A DNA stretch of 18,064 nucleotides from an uncultured Lachnospiraceae bacterium (GTDB lineage Bacteria; Bacillota; Clostridia; Lachnospirales; Lachnospiraceae). The stretch covers positions 1 to 18,064 of the forward strand of contig CAJTVQ010000062.1 of assembly GCA_910579935.1 (NCBI GenBank). The letters are read 5' to 3'. The notes beneath the pieces are model-generated. The model had not been told where the DNA came from. It worked only from the letters and a program-made list of their open reading frames with translations, and did not search any database. Position numbers and translations under genes: made by a program. How positions within the stretch are numbered: position 1 is the first letter of the stretch; every line of letters begins with the position of its first letter. Of this stretch, positions 6,586 to 15,202 are shown piece by piece.

Positions 6586-7983
6586 ATGAAAGAATACAAT
6601 ATCAGGACAAGCCCGGTATCTTTTCTGGCCATTCTGGAATTACGGATGGAGAGGGAGATCAACCGGCACGGAAAGGTAACCGTTACGGGTTACATAGCGG
6701 ATGAGGATGAGGAAAGGTACCTTGGTTTACTGACGGGGGAAGTATGGGAGAAAGTAGAGGGGATAAGCGGTGACGGGGAACCGGAGACGCTGTTCTGGGG
6801 AACCGTGATGGATTTCCTGATCACGTCGGACAATGACCAGAAGAAGCTGACACTGGAAATAACCACCGGAAGCTGCCTGTCGGACCGGACACGGCACCTG
6901 CGCTCCTATCAGGACAAGGATATGGCATACGAACAGATATTCCGTGACAGGGCTGGGGATTACGGGAACGGCGGGGTGATATTCGCATCTCCGTTTCCGG
7001 ACAGGACGGGGGAACTCATTCTGCAGTATCATGAGACGGACTGGGAATTTTTAAAGAGGATGGCGTCAAGGAAGCACTGTTTCCTTGTACCGGAGCCGGC
7101 GGTGGCAGGCATGAAGTTTTTCCTTGGAATGCCGGAGGGGAAGGAATTCCGTTTTCCGGAGCAGGGAAAATACACGGCGGGGAAGAATCTGGAGGAATAC
7201 CGCCGGAGAAAGGCGGAAGGGCTGCCGGTATCGGAAGCGGACTGCCTGGAATATACCATCATATGCAGGGAAAACCACAGGATTGGTGATTATGCCATGA
7301 AGCACGGAAGGAAATTTTTCCTGTATAAGATAGAGAGCAGCTATACGGACGGGGAACTGCTGCATGCCTGCCATTTAAGAATGGAGAAGGGAACGGAAGT
7401 TCCTGCCGTGAAGTCAGAAGCGGTCGGAGGGGTTTCCCTGGATGCCATGGTGCGGAAGGTAAAAGAGGATAAAGTGCAGGTGTCCATACAGGGGGACGAA
7501 AACAGGGAGCAGAATATCAACATCTGGTATCCTTATGCCACCGTCTATTCCACGGCGGATGGGACCGGCTGGTACTGTATGCCGGAGCCCGGTGACATGG
7601 TGCGCCTTACCGTGCCGGAGACAGATGAGGGGCAGGCATTTGTCACCAGTTCGGTTCATGTGGAAACAGACAGCGCGGACAGGAAGGACCCTGCGCACAA
7701 GGTATTGAAGAGCAGGTATCAGAAGGAGGTACGTTTTACACCCGATTCCATAGTGATTACCAATAACAAGGGGACAAGGATAGAACTGACGGACGCGGAG
7801 GGGATCCATATTGTCAGCGCCCATTCCGTCATGCTGGAAGCTGCGGGTGACCTGACCCTGTCCAGTGATTCCGGTTCCCTGATGGTGGCTGGGACATCCT
7901 CAGTCAGCCTGCAGCAGAAAGGCACGAGTATCCAGCTGGACGGCGGTATATCCTTTATCGGAGGGGAACTGAAGGTGCAGTAG
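6586..7983 (+). CDS. VgrG-like contractile injection spike protein
   Basis: The product is 465 aa. Residues 1-~270 have the gp27-like layout of VgrG/Pvc8/gpD proteins: ETLFWGTVMDFLIT (67-80), SYQDKDMAYEQIF (107-119), then LILQYHETDWEFLKRMASR (144-162), the hallmark tyrosine-x-E-T/S-D-W-x-F-L-x-R motif. Residues ~285-360 are gp5 OB-fold-like (KVQVSI, WYPYATVYSTADGTGWYCMP, GDMVRLTVPETDEGQAFV). Residues ~378-465 are a strand-after-strand needle (FTPDSIVITNNKGTRIELTD and on), as in the beta-helix tip. The family forms trimeric spikes that carry PAAR proteins and effectors. It is somewhat shorter than classical type VI VgrGs. Twelve bases separate it from the chaperone-like gene. Confidence 0.88.
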   Translation: MKEYNIRTSPVSFLAILELRMEREINRHGKVTVTGYIADEDEERYLGLLTGEVWEKVEGISGDGEPETLFWGTVMDFLITSDNDQKKLTLEITTGSCLSDRTRHLRSYQDKDMAYEQIFRDRAGDYGNGGVIFASPFPDRTGELILQYHETDWEFLKRMASRKHCFLVPEPAVAGMKFFLGMPEGKEFRFPEQGKYTAGKNLEEYRRRKAEGLPVSEADCLEYTIICRENHRIGDYAMKHGRKFFLYKIESSYTDGELLHACHLRMEKGTEVPAVKSEAVGGVSLDAMVRKVKEDKVQVSIQGDENREQNINIWYPYATVYSTADGTGWYCMPEPGDMVRLTVPETDEGQAFVTSSVHVETDSADRKDPAHKVLKSRYQKEVRFTPDSIVITNNKGTRIELTDAEGIHIVSAHSVMLEAAGDLTLSSDSGSLMVAGTSSVSLQQKGTSIQLDGGISFIGGELKVQ

Positions 7984-8036
7984 ACAGAAGGAACAGGGAA
8001 GCAGAAGGGAAAGACGGACTGGAGGGAAAAGGGAGA

Positions 8037-8681
8037 ATGGACCGGAGGAAAGAACTGGCGGACGCGGCAGAGGAAGTGCAGAGGGAACTGTTCACGGCCC
8101 GGATCAGGGAATTGGAAGCGGAATACAGGAAAACGGAACGCAGGGAGGAAGCCGGGAAAGCATTTGCGGAACTGTTCCGAAGCTGGGAACGGCAGGAGGG
8201 CAGAAAGGCAGGGTGTCTCGGTATCTCCTACCTGTATGGCAGCATGCTTATGAGGACATATGATCTGCGGCTGGTTCTGTACGGGGAGGATTTTTACCTT
8301 GACAGGAAACCGGCTGTGTGCAGCTGGAAACCGCCCTGCTTTTTTGAGATGTTCGAAGAGGACATGGAGACAGTTTTAAAGAAGCTGAAGAATATGTATC
8401 CGAGGATTTATGTGTATGAGGAAGAGGCAGTCAGAATGCGGTGCGCGGAATATTATCTCGCCGCAGTCTGCAGGCTGTGTGCGGATATGGCAGGGGAGAT
8501 CCTGCGCACGGAGGAGTTTCTGCACATGGAGAGGGCGGACGGCTTTTACATATTCTTCGGCAGGTACAGGGGGGAAGGGGAAATACTGTACCGCGCCGGA
8601 GAGGATGTGCCGGACCGCGGAGACAGGAAAGACGGCGGGGAAATGCTGCGACAGGATGGAGGAATGATTCATGGGAATTAA
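8037..8681 (+). CDS. Helper protein of unknown family between VgrG and Rhs
   Basis: The product is 214 aa; GGAGGGAAAAGGGAG precedes ATG 8037. Residues 1-60 are a charged helix (ADAAEEVQRELFTARIRELE) and possibly a coiled coil. The middle (GISYLYGSMLMRTYDLRLVL, FYLDRKPAVCSWKPPCFFEM) and the later part (RMRCAEYYLAAVCRLCADM) mix strands and helices and carry several Cys. No signal peptide or membrane segment is seen. It overlaps the next gene by 11 bases. Its position between the spike and effector genes suggests a cytoplasmic role in effector loading or spike assembly, which is inference. No family is recognised. Confidence 0.75.
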   Translation: MDRRKELADAAEEVQRELFTARIRELEAEYRKTERREEAGKAFAELFRSWERQEGRKAGCLGISYLYGSMLMRTYDLRLVLYGEDFYLDRKPAVCSWKPPCFFEMFEEDMETVLKKLKNMYPRIYVYEEEAVRMRCAEYYLAAVCRLCADMAGEILRTEEFLHMERADGFYIFFGRYRGEGEILYRAGEDVPDRGDRKDGGEMLRQDGGMIHGN

Positions 8682-9153
8682 CGGGGAATATTATGTGCTT
8701 ACGTCCCAGGAGGGAAATCCGGTTCCGAGAGTGGTAAACTGGTACGGAAAACTGGATGTAAGGAAAATAAACAGGAGGGATTACAGGGAACTGCCCGGAT
8801 ATGTTCTTTTGGACATGAAAACGGGAACGGATGTAGTATATCCGGATATACTGAATGATCCGGTTCTGATGGTGTCGGCGGAAGCGATGCAGGTGATAAA
8901 GAGGTATGAACAGGAGATGCCATTCCTGTTTGTGGCACTGTTTGATACGGACAGAGAGGAAAGTGCGGCGTATTACTGTCCGGTGCTGGCCGATGCGGAG
9001 AGAGACTGGGAATGCAGGGAGGCGCTGTACCGCATCCGGACGGAGAGGGGCAGCCAGGTACGGATCAGGGAAGACCTGGTGGAAAGCCTGCTTGACAGGG
9101 GGGCGGTTGGGATGAAGCTGGAACGAATTATGGATGCAAAGCGAGAATCATAA
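8671..9153 (+). CDS. Imm11/DUF1629-like helper or adaptor protein
   Basis: The product is 160 aa; GGAGGA (8658-8663) is seven bases before ATG 8671. The opening MGINGEYYVLTSQ, the central strand PGYVLLDMKTGTDVVYPDI and the helix VSAEAMQVIKRYE follow the layout of the Imm11/DUF1629 family, cytoplasmic proteins found next to toxin genes and also beside VgrG/Rhs genes. The resemblance is weak and from memory. It has no membrane segment. It lies upstream of the Rhs gene, unlike a cognate immunity gene, which usually follows the toxin. I therefore favour an adaptor for loading the effector, with an immunity role as the alternative. Confidence 0.6.
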   Translation: MGINGEYYVLTSQEGNPVPRVVNWYGKLDVRKINRRDYRELPGYVLLDMKTGTDVVYPDILNDPVLMVSAEAMQVIKRYEQEMPFLFVALFDTDREESAAYYCPVLADAERDWECREALYRIRTERGSQVRIREDLVESLLDRGAVGMKLERIMDAKRES

Positions 9154-9200
9154 CCAAAAGAAGAAACAGGACATAGTGGAAAAGGAAGGGGTACAGGAAA

Positions 9201-12200
9201 ATGGGAAAAAGCTATTTAGTGGAAGGAGCAAGATTGAAGTGCCTGTGTGGCAGTAAAGCTGGCAGTCTGAAGGTGACTGACCACGGGTACTATGCAGATG
9301 GGAGAAAGAAGGCGAATTGTAAGGATTGTCTGCCAAATGTTAACATACCTGATTTTGGGATGTGTAAGATGAACAAGGGTGGGAAGGTGTGTAAAGGTTT
9401 TATGAAACTGGCGGATAAATGGGATAACCTTGGTGATTCCAGCAGCCTGGAAAAACTGAGCGGACATACCGCTCTTACCATGGACAGCGTGCTACTGTGT
9501 AAGAAAGGCGGGCTTATTGTGCCGGAAACCTCCGGGCAGGGGGAAGTGCGTGAAATAAACTGGGGACTTTTTTTTGCACGGTACGGGGTAAAGCTGGTGC
9601 TTTCGGCCCTTGGGGTAAAAGGAGGATGTTTGTACGGGCGTGATCCGGTCAATCTGAATACGGGGAACTTCCTTTATGAAAAGGAGGATCTTGTGATACA
9701 GGGGAAGACAAGGCTCTCCTTCCATATATATTATAATTCCATGGATAAATCCTGTGACGGGAGTATGGGCAGGGGATGGAATCACAGTTATGCGATATTC
9801 GTTAAATGGAAGGAGGACGGGACGGTCTGTCTTCATCTTGGGGATGGGAGAAAAGTTTTTTTCCGAAAAGGTGTCGGTTCCGTGTATGTACCCATATATG
9901 GAGGAGGCGGTCTGCTGAAGGCGGAAGATTCGGGATACCGGTATGCATCTGCAGGGGAAACGGAGTATTTTTTTGACGGAGAGGGAAGACTTGTTTCCAA
10001 AAAGGATGGGGAGGGAAAAGAAACTCTTTTTATGTACAACAGTAACGGGAAGCTTGCCGAGGTAAGGGGCACTGGTGGAGAGAGTCTCCATTATTATTAT
10101 AACATGGAAGGAAATCTGTACAAAATCCATGACCATACAGGCAGGGAAGTCCGTCTCTTTTACAGTTACCATGTCCTTCAGGGATTTGTAAATTCTTCCG
10201 GACAGAGATATACTTACGGATACAATGAGGACCTGTGTATGGAGAGTGTGACAACACCACGGGGGATTGTAAGCATCCGGAATACCTATGACGGTGTCGG
10301 CCGTGTGGTAAAACAGGTGACCGCAAATGGCGGCACGGTGGAATTCTGTTATGATGACGGCGGGATGAGGACCTATGAGAAAGACCAGAACGGAAATATT
10401 ATTTCTCACGAGAGTGACAACAGGTTCCGGAATGTGAGGACGGTTTACAGTGACAGTGAAGAACTGTTCCAGTATAATGATGACGACCGCCTGACCCTTT
10501 ACACGGACAGGAACGGCAACCGGACGGCGTACAGTTATGACTATGAGGGAAATCTGTCGGGAATCACGGATGCACTTGGACGGCAGACCAGTTTCACACG
10601 TGACAGAAAAGGGCGTCTGATGTCTGTCAGCATTGGCGGAAAGGTGGTGCGGAAGAATGTTTATGACGGGAAAGGACGCCTTGTAAAAACCATGGATGCG
10701 CTGGGACGTACGAGGGAGACGATTTATGGGGAGAACGGACTGCCGGAACAGATTATCCAGCCAGATGGGAGTCGTATTCTGTTTTCGCACGATGAAAGGG
10801 GAAATATCAGATGCATTACGGATCCTTACGGTTGCACTGTAAGGTATGAGTATGATGCGCTGAACCGTGTCATAAAAACAACGGACGGGGAGGGGAACTG
10901 CATAAGTTACCAGTATGACGAGGGGAACCGTCTGGTTTCTGTTATGAATCAGGAGGGAGCTACGAGAAACTATACCTATAATGTAAGCGGAAAGCCGGTG
11001 CGGGTGGAGGATTTTGACGGCAGATCTATTGGTATAGAGTATAATGCCATGGGAAAACCAGGGGAATTCACAGACAAGGAAGGAAACCGGACAAGGGCGG
11101 AATATGATTTGGCAGGGAACCTTGCGGAAACAGTTTCGCCAACGGGTTTGGTGACAGTCTGCAGTTATGACAGTGACAATCGTTTGGTACGGGCGGAAGC
11201 AGCAGCTTTGGATTCGGGGGATGATACTGCTGTCGTACTGGAGTATGAATATGATCCGGCAGGAAATTTGTTGCATGAGTCTGCCGGGGATAAAAAGGAG
11301 ACGCTGCGGGAGGTATTTTATGAGTATGATGCAATGAACCGCGTAATAGCTGTTACGGAACCGTTACGTGGAAGGACTTCTTATGAATATGACAGTGTGA
11401 CAGGCAGGATATGCTGTATTACGGATGTGCTTGGAAACCGAAGAACCTTCCATTATAATGAAGCAGGGGAATTGGTAGAGGAAACAGATATACATGGAAA
11501 CACCACACATTATGCGTATAATTTGTTGGGGCAGGCAACATCCATAACAGACGGCGCAGGACGTGTAACAAACTACCGTTACCTGACTGGGGGAAGGAGG
11601 GATAGAATCGTGTACCCGGACGGCAGACAGATAATTTATGAATACGATGGAATGGGCAGGGTCAGCAGGGAAACTGACGGGCAGGGGTACAGTCTGTCTT
11701 ATGCCTATGATGCCATGGGACGGGTACAATGTGTTACGGGAAGCACGGGACAGAAGAAATCCTATGCCTATGATATTATGGGGAATGTCACGGCAATTAC
11801 GGATGCCAACGGGAATACGACACGGTATGCTTATACTCCCAATGGGAAACTGTGCATGGTGACGGATGCCCTTGACAACCGGACGGAATATGTTTATGAT
11901 GCGGCGGACAGGCTTGTCAGTATCTGCCAGCATGGGAAGGAGGATGAGGCAGACCGCACCGCGGAATATGTGAGGGATGCATTTGGCAGGGTGACATGTA
12001 CCAGGGATGCTTTGGGCGGGGAGGAGTTTTACCGTTATGATGCCCTTGGACATGTAACGGAAAAGAAGGACAGGGATGGTCTGGTAACTTCATGTACCTA
12101 TACGGCAGGAGGAAAGCCGGAGAGCATCCTCTACGGAGATGGATGCAGGGCCGAGTTTACGTATACGCCATTAGGCCAGCTGGCCGTGGTCAGGGACTGG

Positions 12201-13277
12201 CTGGGTGAAACAAGGTTTGAACGGGACAGGCAGGGTAGGATTTCAGAAATCGCGGACCACGAGGGCCGGACAGTATGTTATGAGTGGGGTTCCATGGGAG
12301 AAAGGCGCAGGATGACCTACCCTGACGGAACAATAGTAAGTTTTCAGTATGACAGTCTGCTACGCCCTGCGGAGTTTATAAGGTCAGCCAAAGGGCGGGA
12401 AGCGCTTTGGGTACGGTACCGTTATGACGGACTTGGGAGGCTCATCAGGAAAGAAAATTCAGGAGGATACCGTACGGAATGGGATTATAATGGGCTGGGA
12501 CAGTTGGAGTGCCTTGTACATCAAAATGATGCTGGAATACTTGACAGGTATCGCTACGGCTATGATGCCATGGGAAACCGGACATCCATAGAAAAGGAAC
12601 GTCGGGGGCTGTCAGAGGAAAGCGGAAGATACCGTTATGTTTATGATGCACTACAGAGGCTTACGGATGTGGAAAAAGACGGGGAAATGCTGCGCAGTTA
12701 CCATTATGATTCTTTCGGAAACCGCACGGGAATGGAGGATTACGGGAAAAGAATGAGGAATGTTTTTGTTTATGACGCACTGAACAGGATACAGGAAGAA
12801 TGGGGATGGGAGAGTATGGATGCAGACTGGGAGCGGGAAATGGAAAGCATGGCAGATGGATTTTTCCCTGACGACAGCCATATACATAAAACATATACCT
12901 ATGATGGAAGGGGGAACCTGACGGGGGAATACCGGAATGGAAGTCTTCTCCACGGTTACAGATTTAATGCGATGAACAGGCTTGCAGAGGCGTGGGACGG
13001 GGAAGGACGGCAGACGGAGTATTCCTATAGTGCCCTGGGACAGAGGACAGGGAAGAATGGCAGCGGAGGGGAGGAAAGTTATCTGTTGGATTTGACAAGG
13101 CAATACCACAATCTGTTATGGAGAGAAAAGGAAAGTGAGAAGCAGAATTTTTACTGGGATTACGGTATTGTAGCCATGGATGAAACGGGCGGGGGACAGA
13201 GGTATTATCTTCCGGATGAACTTGGAAGTCCGTTGCGTGTATTGTATCGGAGTGGAAAAGGGGATGTTTATGGGTAG
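9201..13277 (+). CDS. PAAR-like (DUF4280) Rhs effector body, truncated by frameshift
   Basis: The product is 1358 aa; AAGGAAGGGG precedes ATG 9201. Residues 1-~110 are a DUF4280 PAAR-like tip with Cys at 14, 16, 40, 43, 55, 64 and 100. Residues ~121-140 (WGLFFARYGVKLVLSALGVK) are a moderately hydrophobic linker. DUF6531 begins at GRDPVNLNTGNFLYE (146-160), with GSMGRGWNHSY further on. A long series of YD repeats follows (YDALNRV, YDAMGRV, YDALGHV and similar). Near the end come YYLPDELGSPLRVLYRSG and a stop at 13275-13277 where Rhs cores normally read YGYDEFG. The Rhs core tail and toxin continue from 13286 in another frame. The family forms a shell enclosing the toxin; without its core end this product is probably not functional as an effector. 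Confidence 0.9.
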   Translation: MGKSYLVEGARLKCLCGSKAGSLKVTDHGYYADGRKKANCKDCLPNVNIPDFGMCKMNKGGKVCKGFMKLADKWDNLGDSSSLEKLSGHTALTMDSVLLCKKGGLIVPETSGQGEVREINWGLFFARYGVKLVLSALGVKGGCLYGRDPVNLNTGNFLYEKEDLVIQGKTRLSFHIYYNSMDKSCDGSMGRGWNHSYAIFVKWKEDGTVCLHLGDGRKVFFRKGVGSVYVPIYGGGGLLKAEDSGYRYASAGETEYFFDGEGRLVSKKDGEGKETLFMYNSNGKLAEVRGTGGESLHYYYNMEGNLYKIHDHTGREVRLFYSYHVLQGFVNSSGQRYTYGYNEDLCMESVTTPRGIVSIRNTYDGVGRVVKQVTANGGTVEFCYDDGGMRTYEKDQNGNIISHESDNRFRNVRTVYSDSEELFQYNDDDRLTLYTDRNGNRTAYSYDYEGNLSGITDALGRQTSFTRDRKGRLMSVSIGGKVVRKNVYDGKGRLVKTMDALGRTRETIYGENGLPEQIIQPDGSRILFSHDERGNIRCITDPYGCTVRYEYDALNRVIKTTDGEGNCISYQYDEGNRLVSVMNQEGATRNYTYNVSGKPVRVEDFDGRSIGIEYNAMGKPGEFTDKEGNRTRAEYDLAGNLAETVSPTGLVTVCSYDSDNRLVRAEAAALDSGDDTAVVLEYEYDPAGNLLHESAGDKKETLREVFYEYDAMNRVIAVTEPLRGRTSYEYDSVTGRICCITDVLGNRRTFHYNEAGELVEETDIHGNTTHYAYNLLGQATSITDGAGRVTNYRYLTGGRRDRIVYPDGRQIIYEYDGMGRVSRETDGQGYSLSYAYDAMGRVQCVTGSTGQKKSYAYDIMGNVTAITDANGNTTRYAYTPNGKLCMVTDALDNRTEYVYDAADRLVSICQHGKEDEADRTAEYVRDAFGRVTCTRDALGGEEFYRYDALGHVTEKKDRDGLVTSCTYTAGGKPESILYGDGCRAEFTYTPLGQLAVVRDWLGETRFERDRQGRISEIADHEGRTVCYEWGSMGERRRMTYPDGTIVSFQYDSLLRPAEFIRSAKGREALWVRYRYDGLGRLIRKENSGGYRTEWDYNGLGQLECLVHQNDAGILDRYRYGYDAMGNRTSIEKERRGLSEESGRYRYVYDALQRLTDVEKDGEMLRSYHYDSFGNRTGMEDYGKRMRNVFVYDALNRIQEEWGWESMDADWEREMESMADGFFPDDSHIHKTYTYDGRGNLTGEYRNGSLLHGYRFNAMNRLAEAWDGEGRQTEYSYSALGQRTGKNGSGGEESYLLDLTRQYHNLLWREKESEKQNFYWDYGIVAMDETGGGQRYYLPDELGSPLRVLYRSGKGDVYG

Positions 13278-13285
13278 AATTTGGA

Positions 13286-14269
13286 ATGGATGTGCATGAA
13301 ACGGAAGGATGGGGCAGGACTGACCGGTGTTATGGCAGACAGGGGGAGAGCCAGCCTTTTGGTTATACGGGGTATCGTTATGATGATGTCAGCGGGACTT
13401 ATTTTGCCCAGGCTAGGGAGTATGAGGCTGGTATAGGGAGATTTATTGCTGAGGATGTGGTGAGAGGAAATCGCGCAGTGCCAATTACATTAAACAGATA
13501 TGGGTATTGCTGGGAAAATCCAATTATGTATATAGATAAAAATGGAATGGAACCAGAGAAGGAGTATACATTTGAAATAATGGATGATATTAATGGAATT
13601 GGTCTGATGTGGGATCAAACAGGAGTAAAGGGAACTATTTTGATGGGGAGTGATGCCACTATTGATGATGCATATGCAATTATTGCGTTAGATTATTTGA
13701 ATGATCAAGGATGTGATGAACAAACTATAAATGAATTTATTGATAATTATCGTGAAAGCAAAAATAATGATACACTGATTGCTAAAGAAAAAGGAATCGA
13801 ATATTATACTAATTTTGAAGACATAACAGAGAAATTAACATACCAAATGATAAAAAATGAATATGAATATGGTGATAAATATGCAGTTGTAACATGGGTA
13901 GCAAATTTAATGGAGTTTAAAGAAAATGTGCAAAATGGAGGTCCATGGGATTTAAAGCAATTAGATGAATGGAATAATTCTTCTTTGTATATTTTTGATG
14001 GAGAAATTGTAGATAGAGATGCTCCGGGGAATATTATGTATGGTTATATGGGGCATACATATGGGATACCAGATTCGGTATTATATTATGCAGCATCTAC
14101 AGCACAGATATTAGCTGGAACTTCTAAAGTGGCATGGATTGCAACATTTCCCAATTGTACAATGGGAGATGACCCAAGAGATCAATATAATATTAAAAGA
14201 GGAATTGACTACTGGCTAAAACTGCATAAGAAGCTGGACGGGAAAGAAATGGGTGTGGAATGTGAATAA
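13286..14269 (+). CDS. Detached Rhs core tail with C-terminal Toxin 44-like domain
   Basis: The reading frame is 327 aa from ATG 13286, which is really the continuation of the upstream Rhs gene. Residues 1-87 are the Rhs core end: PFGYTGYRYDDVSGTYFAQA, YEAGIGRFIAEDVV, NRYGYCWENPIMYIDKNG, where DKNG replaces the usual DPxG junction. Residues 88-327 are the toxin. GGPWDLKQ (218-225), YGYMGHTYGIPDSVL (252-266) and GDDPRDQYNIKRGIDYW (294-310) match the pattern I remember for Bacterial toxin 44 (PF15607), a predicted RNase. The toxin DNA is AT-rich: bases 13741-13800 have 17 G/C of 60, against 34 of 60 at 12001-12060 in the Rhs body. No good ribosome binding site precedes 13286, so independent expression is doubtful. 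Confidence 0.75.
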   Translation: MDVHETEGWGRTDRCYGRQGESQPFGYTGYRYDDVSGTYFAQAREYEAGIGRFIAEDVVRGNRAVPITLNRYGYCWENPIMYIDKNGMEPEKEYTFEIMDDINGIGLMWDQTGVKGTILMGSDATIDDAYAIIALDYLNDQGCDEQTINEFIDNYRESKNNDTLIAKEKGIEYYTNFEDITEKLTYQMIKNEYEYGDKYAVVTWVANLMEFKENVQNGGPWDLKQLDEWNNSSLYIFDGEIVDRDAPGNIMYGYMGHTYGIPDSVLYYAASTAQILAGTSKVAWIATFPNCTMGDDPRDQYNIKRGIDYWLKLHKKLDGKEMGVECE

Positions 14270-14894
14270 ATTAGGAGAAAAAATACTTTTTTTAGTTATG
14301 ATTTTGCAGGCATTGTTTTGCGGCGGAATATATATGTACAGCAGGATGGAAAAATGGAATCTGAGGGAGAAATACACGGTTTTTATCTATCCATTCATAG
14401 TTTTCATGCTCATAGGCTGTGTTTTGGTTTCGTTTGTGGTTTCCATATGGTATTTTGCATATAAGATGGTTCATACTGGCAAAATCTGTTTTTGCCTGCC
14501 GGTCTTACTTTTGGCTGGAATCGTAGCATTTTCGATTATTCATTTTAGTGAACTCAACTTACGTGCAAAAAATTTTACACAATATCAAAAAGAAAGAAAT
14601 GAAATTGTCAGACTGATCATGGAAGGGAAATTAGTGCCGGATGAAAGGGGGAATATTCCGTTGCCGGCGGAATTGTTAAATGAGGAAATGGCAAGAGGGG
14701 GATGCGTGTGGATTGTTTCTTACCAGGGGGAAACGGGGATATTTTTTTGTACCTTTACAGGATTAATGGAAGATACTGCAGGCTACGTATATTTAACAAA
14801 TGATATAAAGTATGGCGTGAATCATCCATTGCAAGTAATATTACAGGGACAATATGCAGATAGATGGTATTTTTGCGGAACTTATTATGATTAA
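14253..14894 (+). CDS. Three-pass membrane protein, probable immunity protein of the toxin
   Basis: The product is 213 aa from GTG 14253; GTG 14262 (MNKLGEKILFLV) is an equally good or better start. It overlaps the toxin end by 17 bases, so the two would be co-translated. Hydrophobic segments lie at ~9-30, ~41-71 and ~78-98, followed by a soluble C-terminal part of ~115 residues with GGCVWIVSYQGETGIFFCTF and DRWYFCGTYYD. No family is recognised. Position directly behind the toxin and AT-rich composition like the toxin make it the cognate immunity candidate. A membrane immunity protein is unusual for an RNase-like toxin acting in the cytoplasm. Confidence 0.65.
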   Translation: MWNVNKLGEKILFLVMILQALFCGGIYMYSRMEKWNLREKYTVFIYPFIVFMLIGCVLVSFVVSIWYFAYKMVHTGKICFCLPVLLLAGIVAFSIIHFSELNLRAKNFTQYQKERNEIVRLIMEGKLVPDERGNIPLPAELLNEEMARGGCVWIVSYQGETGIFFCTFTGLMEDTAGYVYLTNDIKYGVNHPLQVILQGQYADRWYFCGTYYD

Positions 14895-14918
14895 CCCGGT
14901 TTTTTCATCAGCAAAATC

Positions 14919-15196
14919 TTGGCGCTTTCCTGTATTTATGGAGAAATAAACGAATATGCCGGACAGACGGTAGCTTCTTATATGATTAGTAAAACAGGAA
15001 TTGTCAAAGTGACTGACATATCTGGGCTTTTCATGTGCGGTCTGATAACCTTAACATACACAATTGCCATGTTTATGGAGGGGCAGAAATCCGGATGTTA
15101 TTATTATTTTGTTTTTATGGGGGATATGCCCTGATGAAAGTACCGCAGTCAGAAATAGATGCGCTGCATAAGGTGATGGAAGATCTGGAAACTTGA
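14919..15196 (+). pseudogene. Frameshifted 3' fragment of a membrane protein
   Basis: The frame 14919-15134 (TTG) reads IYGEINEYAGQTVASYMISK and SGLFMCGLITLTYTIAMFM, with one hydrophobic segment. It stops at TGA 15132-15134. A neighbouring frame continues with GYALMKVPQSEIDALHKVME to TGA 15194-15196, giving a natural-looking transporter tail. No start or ribosome binding site is visible, and the fragment begins right after the immunity gene. It is probably the remnant of a gene cut off when the toxin cassette was swapped. The family is not certain. Confidence 0.4.
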
Positions 15197-15202
15197 AGTG
15201 GT

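Noticed and set aside
9492..11276. Long open frame of 594 codons on the minus strand
   Set aside because: It lies opposite the YD-repeat region, whose skewed codon use keeps the antisense frame open; no ribosome binding site or protein-like pattern is seen.
10400..12700. Regular short-period repetition, CRISPR-like at first sight
   Set aside because: The repeats are degenerate YD-repeat codons inside the Rhs gene, not exact repeats with unique spacers.
13260..13290. Programmed frameshift joining the Rhs body to its toxin
   Set aside because: No slippery heptamer or downstream pseudoknot was seen, and a simple 4-base deletion restores the usual YGYDEFG sequence.
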